The notes under the pieces are model-generated. The model was not told where the DNA came from. It ran no database searches and saw nothing but the letters and a program-made list of their open reading frames with translations. Below, one piece after another: positions 1-8,906 of a stretch of 64,000 bases of DNA. The stretch lies in NCBI GenBank assembly GCA_963761775.1, contig CAVXIF010000002.1, positions 1-64,000 of the forward strand. The letters are read 5' to 3'. Made by a program: the position numbers and the translations under genes. Numbering within the stretch: position 1 is the first letter of the stretch; each line of letters opens with the position of its first letter. The stretch comes from Parerythrobacter_A sp963761775 (lineage in GTDB: Bacteria > Pseudomonadota > Alphaproteobacteria > Sphingomonadales > Sphingomonadaceae).

Positions 1-806
1 TGCAGACTGGCAGCTTTTGGCAGCCGGAGACCGCAAAGCCGCCATTCGGCACACGAACCGAGGCGCATAAATAGACTAATTCACCCGCGGGCGCGTTAGA
101 TTCGAGCACGAATCGCCGTGATCGGCTGCAATTGCTATGAGTAGTAGTGTCTGAATCGCTCGTCCTCGCGCAGCGCTTCTGGACGGTAAGGTAAACGCTT
201 CCCGCACTTCTGAAGGGCGGTGAGGGCAAAACGCTCGTGGACTCTAGGGTGAGCGGGTGCCCCAAGCACCGCCGCCCTGATCGCCTCGCTCCGGCTCTTG
301 CGAAGCCTCGTCGGCCACCACGATAGAAAGGAATCACGTAAACTCTCGACCTCGCAGGACTGCATGCCTGTCGCGGAAGGAAAGGTGTTCAACTTGGAAT
401 CGTCGATGCGGAGCGGCTCCGGAAGTAACTGAGCCCCATCCACCCGCCACTATGGCGCGATATCGGAGAGCCGCCATTCAGTTTCGGGGTAACTTCCGCC
501 GATGTCGGAGTGATTGACAGGAAACCAAAGCTGGACGAGCGGCTCGATATCGCCCTCGTTTGAGTAATCTAGTTGCTTGTAACCTCCCTTAACGCGAGGG
601 AAGGGTTAGCACTGCAGCGCACTGTCGTTGAATGGGTACGAGGCCGACTCTCCTTGGTAGTTCGCCCATCCAAACAGGCTTGGTTTTGCCGGCACCTGCA
701 GCCTTAACAACCTTTGTCATCTCACTGACACGGCTTGTCAAACGACAGTGTGGGGCCATGCGCATATCAGCCTGTGCCAGAAAATATCTGGACCAGAGGA
801 CCGGGC
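1..806. other. No gene supported at the left edge
   Basis: I see no convincing coding region in this stretch. A 102-residue minus-strand frame at 135-443 has no recognisable motif, no clear ribosome binding site and no partner, and the remaining frames are shorter. The stretch must hold the promoter of the downstream cluster, but I cannot place a -35/-10 pair with confidence. The segment may also contain the decayed end of a gene lying to the left of the window. Confidence 0.5.
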
Positions 807-2132
807 ATGCCAAAAATTAACCGTTCAACGCTTCTTTCGCGCCGCTGCTTGTCGATTTGTGCAGTGTTACTGACAGCAGGTCCTGCCGCCTCGCTCGCCG
901 CGCAGCAGGCTGAAGGCACAAACACCTCGGCCCAAGCTGAACAAAACTATCAGAAGCTTGCATCGCAAACGCGTGACAAGGCCGGCGATCCCGCCTTCGA
1001 TTATGCGCTTGGCATCGCCGCCAATGATGCGCGCCGATATGGCGAGGCGATTATCGCCTTTCAGCGGGTTTTGGCGGTGCAGCCCGACAACGCAGCAGCG
1101 CGGGCAGAGCTTGCCCGCGCCTATGCACTGGCAGGCGATGTCGATACGGCACGCGAACAATTTGCCACTGTGGTGGATGATCCCAGCCTGCCTGACCCCG
1201 TGCGCCAACGCTTCACGGGCTTTGTACGGCAATTCGAAAATCAGATCAGCGGCGGCGGCACCGACATCAGCGGCTTTGTCGATGCGAAGGTCGGCTATGA
1301 CGACAATATCAACACCGCCACTGGCCTGACGACCATTACGATACCGCTGTTCAGTTTCCTCGGGCCAGGTCGCCTTGGCGCCGGGGCAGTGGCAACTGGC
1401 GACGAATTCTACGAACTGTCCGCCGGGCTTTCTGGCGTCGCCGCACTAGGCCGCCAGGACCGGGTCTTTGCATCTGTTCTGGGCAATTGGCGGGACAATT
1501 TTGACAGCGGCACTTTCGATCAGGCCGCGCTGACCGGCACGGCAGGCTATGCGCATAGCTTTGCCAATCGCGATGTCGTCTCACTCTCCGGCCAAGTGCA
1601 GCAATTCTGGCTCGACGATAGCGGATTTCGCACCTCCTATGGTGTGATCGGGCAATACACCAAAGCCCTGCCCCAAGGTCGGGCGCTGACTGTGTCAGCC
1701 CAATGGAATCGGCTTGAGTATGATGGCGATCCGTTGCGCGATGCAGATCGCTATGCCGCAGGTGTCGGCTTCGTTGCCAAGAATTTCGCAGCCAATATCA
1801 CCGGCGGCAAGGAGGAAACCCGGCGGCAGGCTGGGGACGCGCAATCCAACAGCTTCGCTTCCGCAAATATCGGCGCTGAATTGCCGGTCGCCAGCCGCGT
1901 CGCCGTCGTTGCCGGGGCCGCTTTCGACCTGCGCCGCTATGATCAGGCCGACCCGCTGTTCCTGACCGAACGTTCGGATGAGCGACTCGATCTGCAAGCC
2001 GGGCTGAAAGTGGCTGTGCTGGACAATCTCTTCCTCCAGCCGCGCGCCACCTATTCGCGCAACTGGAGCAATATCGCCTTGTACGATTACGAACGCTGGA
2101 CCGTTTCGGTCGGCGCGCGCTTCGAATTCTGA
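807..2132 (+). CDS. Slam-like outer-membrane protein (TPR plus beta-barrel, DUF560/SlipAM type)
   Basis: A 441-residue exported protein. An AGAGGA sequence six bases upstream favours the ATG at 807 over an in-frame ATG at 735. Residues 1-32 form a Sec signal peptide (hydrophobic AVLLTAGPAASLAA). Residues about 65-130 carry TPR-like helices (YALGIAANDARRYGEAIIAF, AELARAYALAGDVDTA). From about 150 to the end alternating strands finish in Phe (VGARFEF), as expected for an outer-membrane barrel, and the segment starts with GYDDNIN, resembling the GYDSNVN signature of surface lipoprotein assembly modulators. Domain order and barrel length of about 290 residues fit Slam / type XI secretion proteins. 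The next gene follows after 21 bases and would be its cargo. Known for the family: translocation of cargo with TbpB-like barrels to the surface. The pairing here is inferred; a plain TPR porin is the alternative. Confidence 0.62.
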   Translation: MPKINRSTLLSRRCLSICAVLLTAGPAASLAAQQAEGTNTSAQAEQNYQKLASQTRDKAGDPAFDYALGIAANDARRYGEAIIAFQRVLAVQPDNAAARAELARAYALAGDVDTAREQFATVVDDPSLPDPVRQRFTGFVRQFENQISGGGTDISGFVDAKVGYDDNINTATGLTTITIPLFSFLGPGRLGAGAVATGDEFYELSAGLSGVAALGRQDRVFASVLGNWRDNFDSGTFDQAALTGTAGYAHSFANRDVVSLSGQVQQFWLDDSGFRTSYGVIGQYTKALPQGRALTVSAQWNRLEYDGDPLRDADRYAAGVGFVAKNFAANITGGKEETRRQAGDAQSNSFASANIGAELPVASRVAVVAGAAFDLRRYDQADPLFLTERSDERLDLQAGLKVAVLDNLFLQPRATYSRNWSNIALYDYERWTVSVGARFEF

Positions 2133-2153
2133 TCCTTCCGGGAGGCATTTATC

Positions 2154-5100
2154 ATGACCAAATTCACCTTATCTCGCGCTGACCGTTCGGCTTCACGATC
2201 AGGCGCTTGTCGCATGGGTTCTGCCTTGCTGATCGGAGCATCCAGCCTGGCGATCGCGGCCCCTGCTGCAGCCAATGATGTCCTGTTCAGCCAGTCCGAA
2301 GTCGCTTTCGAAACTGGCAAGCGGATCAATCAGGTTAGCGGGCTGCTGCAGGTCAGCCTGACCGGCGGGGGCACCGCTTCTTTCGTCGATGGAGCGGATT
2401 TTTCCATCAAGGACGATGGTTCCATCGATCTCTACGCAGGGGCCGTGACCGTGTCGGGTGCGCAAGACCGTGAAGTGATTGTGCGGATGCCAGAAGGCGT
2501 CGAAGGCCGGGTGGCCGGGCGCGGATCTTCGGGTAATTTCTCTGTCACGGAAGATGGCGAAGCACGCGGCCATGCGCTGACCGGCAAAGTCCGGATCGGC
2601 GCAAACGGAGCGTTTCGGGAATTCTCTGCAGGTGAAATGTGGCGCTCAAACGGAGGCCGCGCGCAGATGGTGGTCTCCAATGGCGTGCAAGCCCAACCCG
2701 ATACGGCCGGCAATATCGCTGAGCCACAAGTGGCGGCTTTGAGCGGGGACGACGGGCTGGCAGGTGCAGCGCTGAACGGCATCCCCGTGACGCTGGGAGA
2801 CGCATTGGCGGCGGCTGGCGCGTCGAGCGACATTATCGCTGCAGCCCGCCGGGTCGAGCTTGCTACCGACAACCCTACGCTCGAAACCTTCCCCAGCGGC
2901 GATCTGGCTTTGCTGGTGCAGGCCGCATCTCGGCTGGAATCCAGCTATGGCGGCGTGCCGTTTGATGGCGCGCGGGCCGATATCATCCGCACCTATCTCG
3001 GTTTTCTTGCGGATGGTGGATCAGGCGCGGAATTTCTCACAGCCTATAGCGGCTTCGTGCTGGGTTATCTGGACTTGCTGCGAGCTGGCGGGATACCCTC
3101 AGGCTTCGCCAGCGCTGCACCTGGCGATATCGACGCCTATCTGGCTTTCCTTGAGCGAACCCGCGGCTTCGGCGCGCTTGCTGCGCGTGACCGTGTCCTC
3201 GCCGATGCCTATCTCGCCTTCGTGACCGCGGGCGGCAATCCCGATCGCTTTACTCCCTCGTTTACAGAGCTGACTGAAGCTTTCTTCGCGTTCGTGCGCG
3301 CGGGCAATGCGCCGGCTGACTTTACCGGAGCAAGCCAGGATGCGCTGGGCGAATCCCTCGCTTTTATTGCAGACAGCGGGCTAGCGCAGCAATTGAGCAC
3401 GACCGACCGGGCACTCCTTGCCGCGTATCTGCAGAATGGCGGCCTCGCGTTCGCGGCGCAGTATGAAACGGCATTGGCGGACTATTTTGCCTTCCTTGCC
3501 AGCGGACGATTGCCGAGCGCCTATAGCGCTGTCGATCAAGCCACGCTGCAATCCTATCTCCAGACTTTGGCGGACACGGGATTGCTGCAAGCGGTGCTGG
3601 GCGAACAGGCCGGTTTCTACGGCGACTATCTGGCATTCCTGCAGACGGGCGGAAGCATCGATGCCTTCGCTGGCCTGCCTGCCAATATCTTCGCGGGATA
3701 TTCAGCGGACCTGACCACTTATCTTGCATTCTTGCAGTCCGGCAGGTTGCCATCAGAATACCAAGGCGCCGATGTCGCGGTGCTGCAGGCCTATATCGCA
3801 GAGTTGCAGAGCGCTGGCGCGCTTGACCGGTTTCTTGGCAGCGATGCAGCGTTCTTTGCAGATTACCTCGCCTTTCTGCAAAACGGCGGCACGATAGACG
3901 CCTTTGCCGGACTTAACGCCAACATCTTCGCCGGTTATGCCAGTGCGCTGAATGCTTACTTTGCGTTTCTTGATGCCGGCGGTGTGCCGTCTGCCTACTC
4001 ACAGGCACAAATCGGGGTTCTCAATGACTATCTAGCCCAGCTCGCAACGGTGGGTGCGCTTGATCGCTTCCTGGGCAGCAATGCGGCGTTCTTCGCCGAT
4101 TACCTCGCATTCTTGCAGAGCGGAGGGCAAATCGACACTTATGCCGCCCTCAATGCCAATATTTTCGCCGGCTATGCCGAAGCGCTGAATGCCTACTATG
4201 CCTACCTCGCCAATGGCGGCGTACCGTCCGCCTATAGCGCGCTGTCGCAAGAGACGATCCGAAGCTATCTCGCCGCATTGGATGCAGCCGGAGCTTCGAG
4301 CGGCTTCCTGACAGAACTGGCGCAGTTCTATGCCGATTATTTCGCTTTCGTAGCGGGTGGCGGCAATCCAGATACGTTTGCGGGCTTGCCAGTCCCGCCA
4401 GATTTTCCCGCCTTCGCCGATGCCCTCAACGCCTATGCCGCCTTTTTGGCTGGCGGAGGCCTGCCGAGCGGATATTCCGCACAAGAACTGGCAACCCTGT
4501 CTGAATATCTCGAGCTAATAACAGGCTCAGGCCAGCTCGATACCTTGCTCGGGACCAATGCTGGCCTGCTGACAAGCTATTTCGCGTTTATTGCCGGCGG
4601 CGGCACACCTGACAGCTTTAGCGGGCTGCCGGTTTATGGCGGTTACGTCCAGGCACTTAACGCCTACTACGCCTTCTTGGCGGCGGGCGGTTTGCCGGCG
4701 GAATACGCCGCACTCGATCAAGCAACCCTGACAGCTTATCTGCGCGCGCTCAATGACGCTGGCGGGCTGGCGGCCTTTGCTTCACTCGATGCATTTTTTG
4801 CGGAATATTTCGCTTTCGTAGCGGGCGGAGGTGATCCGGAGGAATTCAGCGGTTTGCCGGTTTACGCAGAGTATCTGGCGGCTGTTCAAGCCTATTACGC
4901 ATTCCTGATCGGCGGCGGTTTGCCGAGCGACTACGCGGTGCTTACAGGCGAGCAGATCGAATCCTATCTGGCCCGGCTTATCGCAGCGGGCGTTCTGCAA
5001 AGCGAGCTGGATGGGGCAATTGTCGCTTTCTTGACGGACTATCTCGCCTTTGTTGAAAACAATGGCGATCCTGATCGATTTGCCGGCCTGCCGAACACCG

Positions 5101-6494
5101 GCGGGGGAACCGGCGGAACACTGCCGCCTGCCTATACCTACCAAGGCGGGTTTCCAGCCAACAGTGCGGGCGGCAAGGTTTTTGCGACTAATGCAAATGC
5201 AGCACTTCGTATCTCGGCTGCGACGGGAATTTCCGTTTCTGACGATGGCGCATTGGCCTTTGCCGGTTCTGGCAGGAACAGTCTCGCCATCGGCCAAGGA
5301 ACGGCCGTAGATGTGGCCGGAGATGCCAGTATCCTCGTAGGCCGCTTCATTGGTAACGGCGTGAGGTTTCAAAGCAGGTCGACCGATTTAAGCGCCAATG
5401 CAGGCGTTCCGTACATCGTCACAGCTGGCCTTAGCGGGCCGCTGCCGACCAGTGGAACCATCGAATATGAGATCCTGGCCGCAACCCAGCCGGTCTTCGC
5501 ATCGGGCAGTGTTGCCCCGGGAACATATGCCGGCTCTTTGACGATCGGTTTTGGCAGCACTCTGCGGGTCGGTGCGGACGGCACCATCACCATGCCAGAA
5601 ACGGGCGGCGCGGTAGCATACAGTTTCGAGACGGCAGGCCGTTCGAATGGCCAGCTCATCAACTTCTCTGGCTCCACGGCAGAGGAACTCAACTTCTCTG
5701 CCCCTCTGGTGGGCGTGGGCGATGCCTGCACCTCGGCGAATTGTACAATCTATTTCCTTGGCGGGTTTGGCGGCGATGAGCCGGGCCAGCGGGTCGGATT
5801 TATCTATCAGACTGCTGATGATCGGAATTTCTCCAGCACGGAGACTATTCAGGGGGCCGTAGCGTTTGCAGCTGTCGGCACGCCACCACCACCGCCCCCG
5901 CCACCGCCACCGCCACCGCCACCTCCTCCAGCGGCCACAGCGACTGGAAACCTGGCCAGCGCCACTGTCGGCACTGATCGGTTTGTCAGCGACGGCAATT
6001 TCCTGTCGCTTGACTATCGCACGGCCAATCCGACGCGGACCAATTCGCTCGATTATGCGCAGATCGAAGGGTCTGAAGGCTACTACTACAAGACTGATGT
6101 CGATGGGAACGTGATCGAAATCGGCGACACCAGCCGAGGCTGGCGCGACTATATTGCCCCGGTTGGAAGCAACTTTGCCGCAGCCACGAATACCGATGTC
6201 GGCAAGACTGCCTCCGGCGCTGTGCGCTGGAGCAGGTGGGCAGGCGGTGGTATTGCCGCCAACCGCTTTGGCCCCCCTCCGCCATTCGGAGCGAGTTCCG
6301 ACCAAGGCTATCACATCATCATCGGCACCCCGGCGACAGACATTCCGACGACCGGACGGATCGATTATACTCTGGCCGGCGGCACGCAGATCACAGCTGT
6401 CGATGGTTCGCAGGCACCCGGCACATTGGTCAGCGGTTCCGCCGCTGTGCAATTTGGCGCTAGCCGCCAAGGTCGGGTTCGAACTGGCCTTTGA
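2154..6494 (+). CDS. Giant FecR-like repeat surface protein, putative Slam cargo (open frame; continues frameshifted to 7069)
   Basis: A 1446-residue open frame preceded by GGGAGG eight bases before the ATG. Order of parts: signal peptide (about 1-40, LLIGASSLAIAAPAAA); a FecR-like domain (about 45-175, DFSIKDDGSIDLYAGAVTVS); a helical linker; nine or so copies of an approximately 79-residue super-repeat (about 275-985); a beta-rich module; 16 consecutive prolines; then a second copy of the beta-rich module. The two modules share PTSGTIEYEI / PTTGRIDYTL. The second runs on in other frames beyond 6494 with LQYDIHFGG and LLGTAAF, reminiscent of TbpB-type barrel handles exported by Slam. If five extra bases are removed the gene ends at 7069 with about 1636 residues. 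It sits 21 bases after the Slam-like gene. No lipobox is seen, so it would be a soluble or otherwise anchored cargo. Function unknown; adhesin or sensor are possibilities. Confidence 0.7.
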   Translation: MTKFTLSRADRSASRSGACRMGSALLIGASSLAIAAPAAANDVLFSQSEVAFETGKRINQVSGLLQVSLTGGGTASFVDGADFSIKDDGSIDLYAGAVTVSGAQDREVIVRMPEGVEGRVAGRGSSGNFSVTEDGEARGHALTGKVRIGANGAFREFSAGEMWRSNGGRAQMVVSNGVQAQPDTAGNIAEPQVAALSGDDGLAGAALNGIPVTLGDALAAAGASSDIIAAARRVELATDNPTLETFPSGDLALLVQAASRLESSYGGVPFDGARADIIRTYLGFLADGGSGAEFLTAYSGFVLGYLDLLRAGGIPSGFASAAPGDIDAYLAFLERTRGFGALAARDRVLADAYLAFVTAGGNPDRFTPSFTELTEAFFAFVRAGNAPADFTGASQDALGESLAFIADSGLAQQLSTTDRALLAAYLQNGGLAFAAQYETALADYFAFLASGRLPSAYSAVDQATLQSYLQTLADTGLLQAVLGEQAGFYGDYLAFLQTGGSIDAFAGLPANIFAGYSADLTTYLAFLQSGRLPSEYQGADVAVLQAYIAELQSAGALDRFLGSDAAFFADYLAFLQNGGTIDAFAGLNANIFAGYASALNAYFAFLDAGGVPSAYSQAQIGVLNDYLAQLATVGALDRFLGSNAAFFADYLAFLQSGGQIDTYAALNANIFAGYAEALNAYYAYLANGGVPSAYSALSQETIRSYLAALDAAGASSGFLTELAQFYADYFAFVAGGGNPDTFAGLPVPPDFPAFADALNAYAAFLAGGGLPSGYSAQELATLSEYLELITGSGQLDTLLGTNAGLLTSYFAFIAGGGTPDSFSGLPVYGGYVQALNAYYAFLAAGGLPAEYAALDQATLTAYLRALNDAGGLAAFASLDAFFAEYFAFVAGGGDPEEFSGLPVYAEYLAAVQAYYAFLIGGGLPSDYAVLTGEQIESYLARLIAAGVLQSELDGAIVAFLTDYLAFVENNGDPDRFAGLPNTGGGTGGTLPPAYTYQGGFPANSAGGKVFATNANAALRISAATGISVSDDGALAFAGSGRNSLAIGQGTAVDVAGDASILVGRFIGNGVRFQSRSTDLSANAGVPYIVTAGLSGPLPTSGTIEYEILAATQPVFASGSVAPGTYAGSLTIGFGSTLRVGADGTITMPETGGAVAYSFETAGRSNGQLINFSGSTAEELNFSAPLVGVGDACTSANCTIYFLGGFGGDEPGQRVGFIYQTADDRNFSSTETIQGAVAFAAVGTPPPPPPPPPPPPPPPPAATATGNLASATVGTDRFVSDGNFLSLDYRTANPTRTNSLDYAQIEGSEGYYYKTDVDGNVIEIGDTSRGWRDYIAPVGSNFAAATNTDVGKTASGAVRWSRWAGGGIAANRFGPPPPFGASSDQGYHIIIGTPATDIPTTGRIDYTLAGGTQITAVDGSQAPGTLVSGSAAVQFGASRQGRVRTGL
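2976..5108 (+). repeat. Coding tandem repeats, about 79 residues per super-unit
   Basis: Within the giant protein a pattern of the type Y-x-A-F-L-x-x-G-G-x-P-x-x-[YF] recurs every 25-27 residues; three such sub-units make a super-unit of about 79 residues. Nearly identical neighbours include DYLAFLQNGGTIDAF and DYLAFLQSGGQIDTY, and LNAYFAFLDAGGVPSAYS and LNAYYAYLANGGVPSAYS. The central copies (around 3800-4200) are most alike at DNA level, suggesting recent duplication, while the outer ones have diverged. I do not recognise this repeat as a named family. Confidence 0.8.
5883..5930 (+). repeat. Poly-proline linker (16 consecutive Pro codons)
   Basis: Sixteen proline codons (mostly CCA and CCG) in a row join the two beta-rich modules of the giant surface protein. 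Such a stiff linker is a typical spacer in surface proteins, and its microsatellite-like DNA could vary in length between strains. Confidence 0.85.
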
Positions 6495-7069
6495 TTTCGG
6501 CGGCAGCCGTTATGCCGCGCAAACAAGCGGCGGCGTCTCCGATCTGGCCAGCCAGCGAAGTGACCATCACCAATGGCGGCTTCGATGCGGCTTCTGCCGC
6601 AGGCACAGTCACCGGCGGCACGTGCACTGGAGGCGGCAATTGTTTCGCGCGCTGGACCGGGTTCCTTGCCGGGGCCGGAGCCAGAGAGTTGGCGCTGCAA
6701 TATGACATCCACTTCGGAGGATCATCAGCGGACTTGCTAGGCACAGCTGCCTTCGTGGCAGGCTCGAATGCCGATGCCAACCCTTATGCAAGCGCGCCTT
6801 CCCACGATTGCCGCCGCTGGCTCAGCCGGCACGGTTGGCGCTCCGCCGGTGAGCGATCCGGCCTTGCCGCCAGCGCCTCCGCCCACCGCGTCGGCCGATG
6901 TTTGGTCCCGCTTCGATACGCTTGGCAGGCCCCATTCTCGGCGAGCACAACTGGCTCGCCTGACGCCCGAGGGCCAACGCCAGCAGCGAGCACTTTGCCC
7001 GGTGGTCGCCAATACACGCCGGAGGATGCCGAGCGGCTGATGGGCGGGATCATTACCTTCGAGAAATAG
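6466..7069 (+). pseudogene. Frameshifted C-terminal continuation of the giant surface protein
   Basis: After 6494 the protein continues in other frames: VGFELAFDFGGSRYAAQTSG, then SEVTITNGGFDAASAAGT through LQYDIHFGGSSADLLGTAAF, then ADVWSRFDTLGRP, and finally EDAERLMGGIITFEK before a TAG ending at 7069. The frame moves 0-1-2-0-1-2, always as if one extra base were present (near 6467, 6551, 6785, 6933 and 6960). Removing five bases from 2154-7069 leaves a multiple of three. The text aligns with the first beta-rich module (5390-5880), so this is genuine C-terminal sequence. Whether the breaks are real decay or read errors cannot be settled here; the uniform sign argues for errors. Confidence 0.65.
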
Positions 7070-7229
7070 CTAAAGCCGTGGAGCTTGACCGGGTGATGCG
7101 CTGTTCCGGCGCTCATCCGGTCATGAATCTAACAGGCTTTGTCATCAGTCTAACATGCTTGGTGTGTGTCGCATGGCTCATCGCAGGCGGTAGTCCAAGA
7201 CCAGTTAAATCGGACTGGGGAATTTTACC

Positions 7230-8102
7230 ATGAAACGCTCAATCACATCCGCACTCGTTCTCGCTTTGGTCGCAGCCGGCATCGCTACTCCGGCGCAGGC
7301 TCAGAAGAAGCAAGTCGAATTGATCAAATGCGAACAAAGCTACGGCACTATCGCTGTCGTGGACGGCGATACGCAAGGCTGGACGAAATTCGGGCTCGGC
7401 TCTCCGCGTGACTTGATCAATTCCCTCGCCCTCGAATCCGGCTGTTTTACGCCGCATAATGCCAGCAGCGGCGCGCCTGCCGACTACCTGATGAATGTTA
7501 TTGCCGGAGACAAGGAAGAGATCGATCAATCGATCAATGTTGCCAAAAGCGCAGCAACCGAAGCGCTCGTCCGTTCTGGCGCAATGAGCTCGGTTCTGTC
7601 GAAAGTGCCCGTTGGCGGCGCGCTGATCGGCATGTTCGGCGGGCTCGGCGGCAAGAAGAAGACCGTGGCCGCCGGTATCAAGCTGATCAGCCCATCCAAT
7701 GGGCAGACCATGGCCCTGGGTTCAGGTGAAGTGAAGAAAAGCAGCTTGAGCTTTGGCGGTTCTTCCAGCCCATGGCTTGGCGGCGCACAAGCCTCTGGCT
7801 ATGCCGGAGACAAGAACGGCAAGATGCTGGTGGAAGCTTTCATCATGGCCTTCAACGGTGTGGCTGAACAAGGCGCTTCTCTGGCATCCATGCAACCTGC
7901 AACGAAAACTCCTGCCGCCGCGCAGGCCACTGTCGCAGCCAACACGGGGATGCTGGTCACACCGTCCGCCAGTGGCGCCAAAGTGCGCGATCTGATGGTG
8001 GGCACGACACTGACCCCGACGGGCAAGCGCGAAGGCTTGTTTGTCGAGGTGCAGGATAATTTCGGGACCACTGGCTGGGTATCCGTCGAAGCCTTGAATT
8101 AA
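7230..8102 (+). CDS. Exported CsgG-like protein with C-terminal SH3-type domain
   Basis: A 290-residue protein with a clear signal peptide (residues 1-24, cut after PAQA). Residues about 35-105 read like the N-terminal half of CsgG/HfaB-type proteins (GTIAVVDGD, LINSLALESGCFTPHN, ADYLMNVIAG), and about 150-215 like its C-terminal half (TVAAGIKLISPSNGQTMALG, MLVEAFIMAFNGV). Residues about 235-290 resemble a bacterial SH3 domain (AKVRDLMVGTTLTP, GWVSVEAL), usually bound to cell wall or peptide. CsgG proteins form or regulate outer-membrane secretion pores; here the likeness is partial and no lipobox is present. It lies between the presumed cargo gene and the regulators, which suggests a role in surface-protein handling, but this is inference. 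Confidence 0.55.
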   Translation: MKRSITSALVLALVAAGIATPAQAQKKQVELIKCEQSYGTIAVVDGDTQGWTKFGLGSPRDLINSLALESGCFTPHNASSGAPADYLMNVIAGDKEEIDQSINVAKSAATEALVRSGAMSSVLSKVPVGGALIGMFGGLGGKKKTVAAGIKLISPSNGQTMALGSGEVKKSSLSFGGSSSPWLGGAQASGYAGDKNGKMLVEAFIMAFNGVAEQGASLASMQPATKTPAAAQATVAANTGMLVTPSASGAKVRDLMVGTTLTPTGKREGLFVEVQDNFGTTGWVSVEALN

Positions 8103-8213
8103 GGCTCTCGGCCCCATCAGTGATCAAAGCTTGCTTGCGCCGGTAACGAACACATGGCAGATTTTCTGAGGAGAGTTCCCGGCGTAACACCCGGCGATGC
8201 CGGGAGTGCCGAG

Positions 8214-8906
8214 ATGGAGCAAGCGCCGCTCAAGCTGCTATACGTCGAAGATGATGCGCGGGCAGCAGCCGAAGTCACGGAACTGGCGGCGCAGACGGGC
8301 GATCTGATTACGTGGGAATCCAGCAGTAGCGCTGCCCTGTTGCGGGCCGGGATGGAGGCGTTCGATGTCATCATTCTCGACCGGATGCTGGGTGATACCG
8401 ACGGGCTGACCATAACCCGGAGGTTGCGTGAAAGCGGTATCGGCACACCTATCCTGATCTTATCGGCCCTGGGCCGCACGACGGACCGTGCCGACGGCCT
8501 TGATGCCGGCGCAGACGATTATCTGGCCAAGCCCTTTGAAGCGGAAGAACTGATCGCCCGGCTACGGGCTTTGCATCGCCGGGCGTCAGGCCGCGAACAT
8601 AGCGCTGTCATCATCTACGGTGCGTTCGAATGCCATGTGAAGGCCCGCACGGCCTTTAGGGCCAATCGACATCTGGCGCTGAGTCCGAAAGAATTCGAGC
8701 TGTTCCGGTTCTTCATGGAAAACGCGGGCGAAATCGTAACCCGGGAAATGCTGCTTCGAGAAGTCTGGAAGATGGATTTTGATCCGCAAACCAACGTCGT
8801 CGATGTCAATATCGGGCGGCTCCGCCGCAGGCTGGAGGCTGGTTCCACCACGCCTGTGCTGGAGACGATTTGGGGATCGGGCTACCGCCTGCTTGATGGC
8901 CGATGA
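8214..8906 (+). CDS. OmpR-family response regulator
   Basis: A 230-residue DNA-binding response regulator. The receiver domain (about 6-120) has the acidic pocket E11/D12/D13, phospho-acceptor D56 (IILDRM) and K107 (LAKPF). The C-terminal winged helix (about 130-228) has the usual LSPKEFELFRFFMENAGEIV and NVVDVNIGRLRRRLE. I choose the ATG at 8214, with GGGAG upstream, rather than 8154, which lacks a ribosome binding site and would add a 20-residue tail in front of the fold. The stop overlaps the kinase start (ATGA), so the two are translationally coupled. It probably controls the surrounding secretion/CHAT cluster; its targets cannot be read from the sequence. Confidence 0.93.
   Translation: MEQAPLKLLYVEDDARAAAEVTELAAQTGDLITWESSSSAALLRAGMEAFDVIILDRMLGDTDGLTITRRLRESGIGTPILILSALGRTTDRADGLDAGADDYLAKPFEAEELIARLRALHRRASGREHSAVIIYGAFECHVKARTAFRANRHLALSPKEFELFRFFMENAGEIVTREMLLREVWKMDFDPQTNVVDVNIGRLRRRLEAGSTTPVLETIWGSGYRLLDGR

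Noticed and set aside
135..443. Minus-strand frame of 102 residues at the left edge
   Set aside because: No motif, no ribosome binding site, no neighbour; not supported as a gene.
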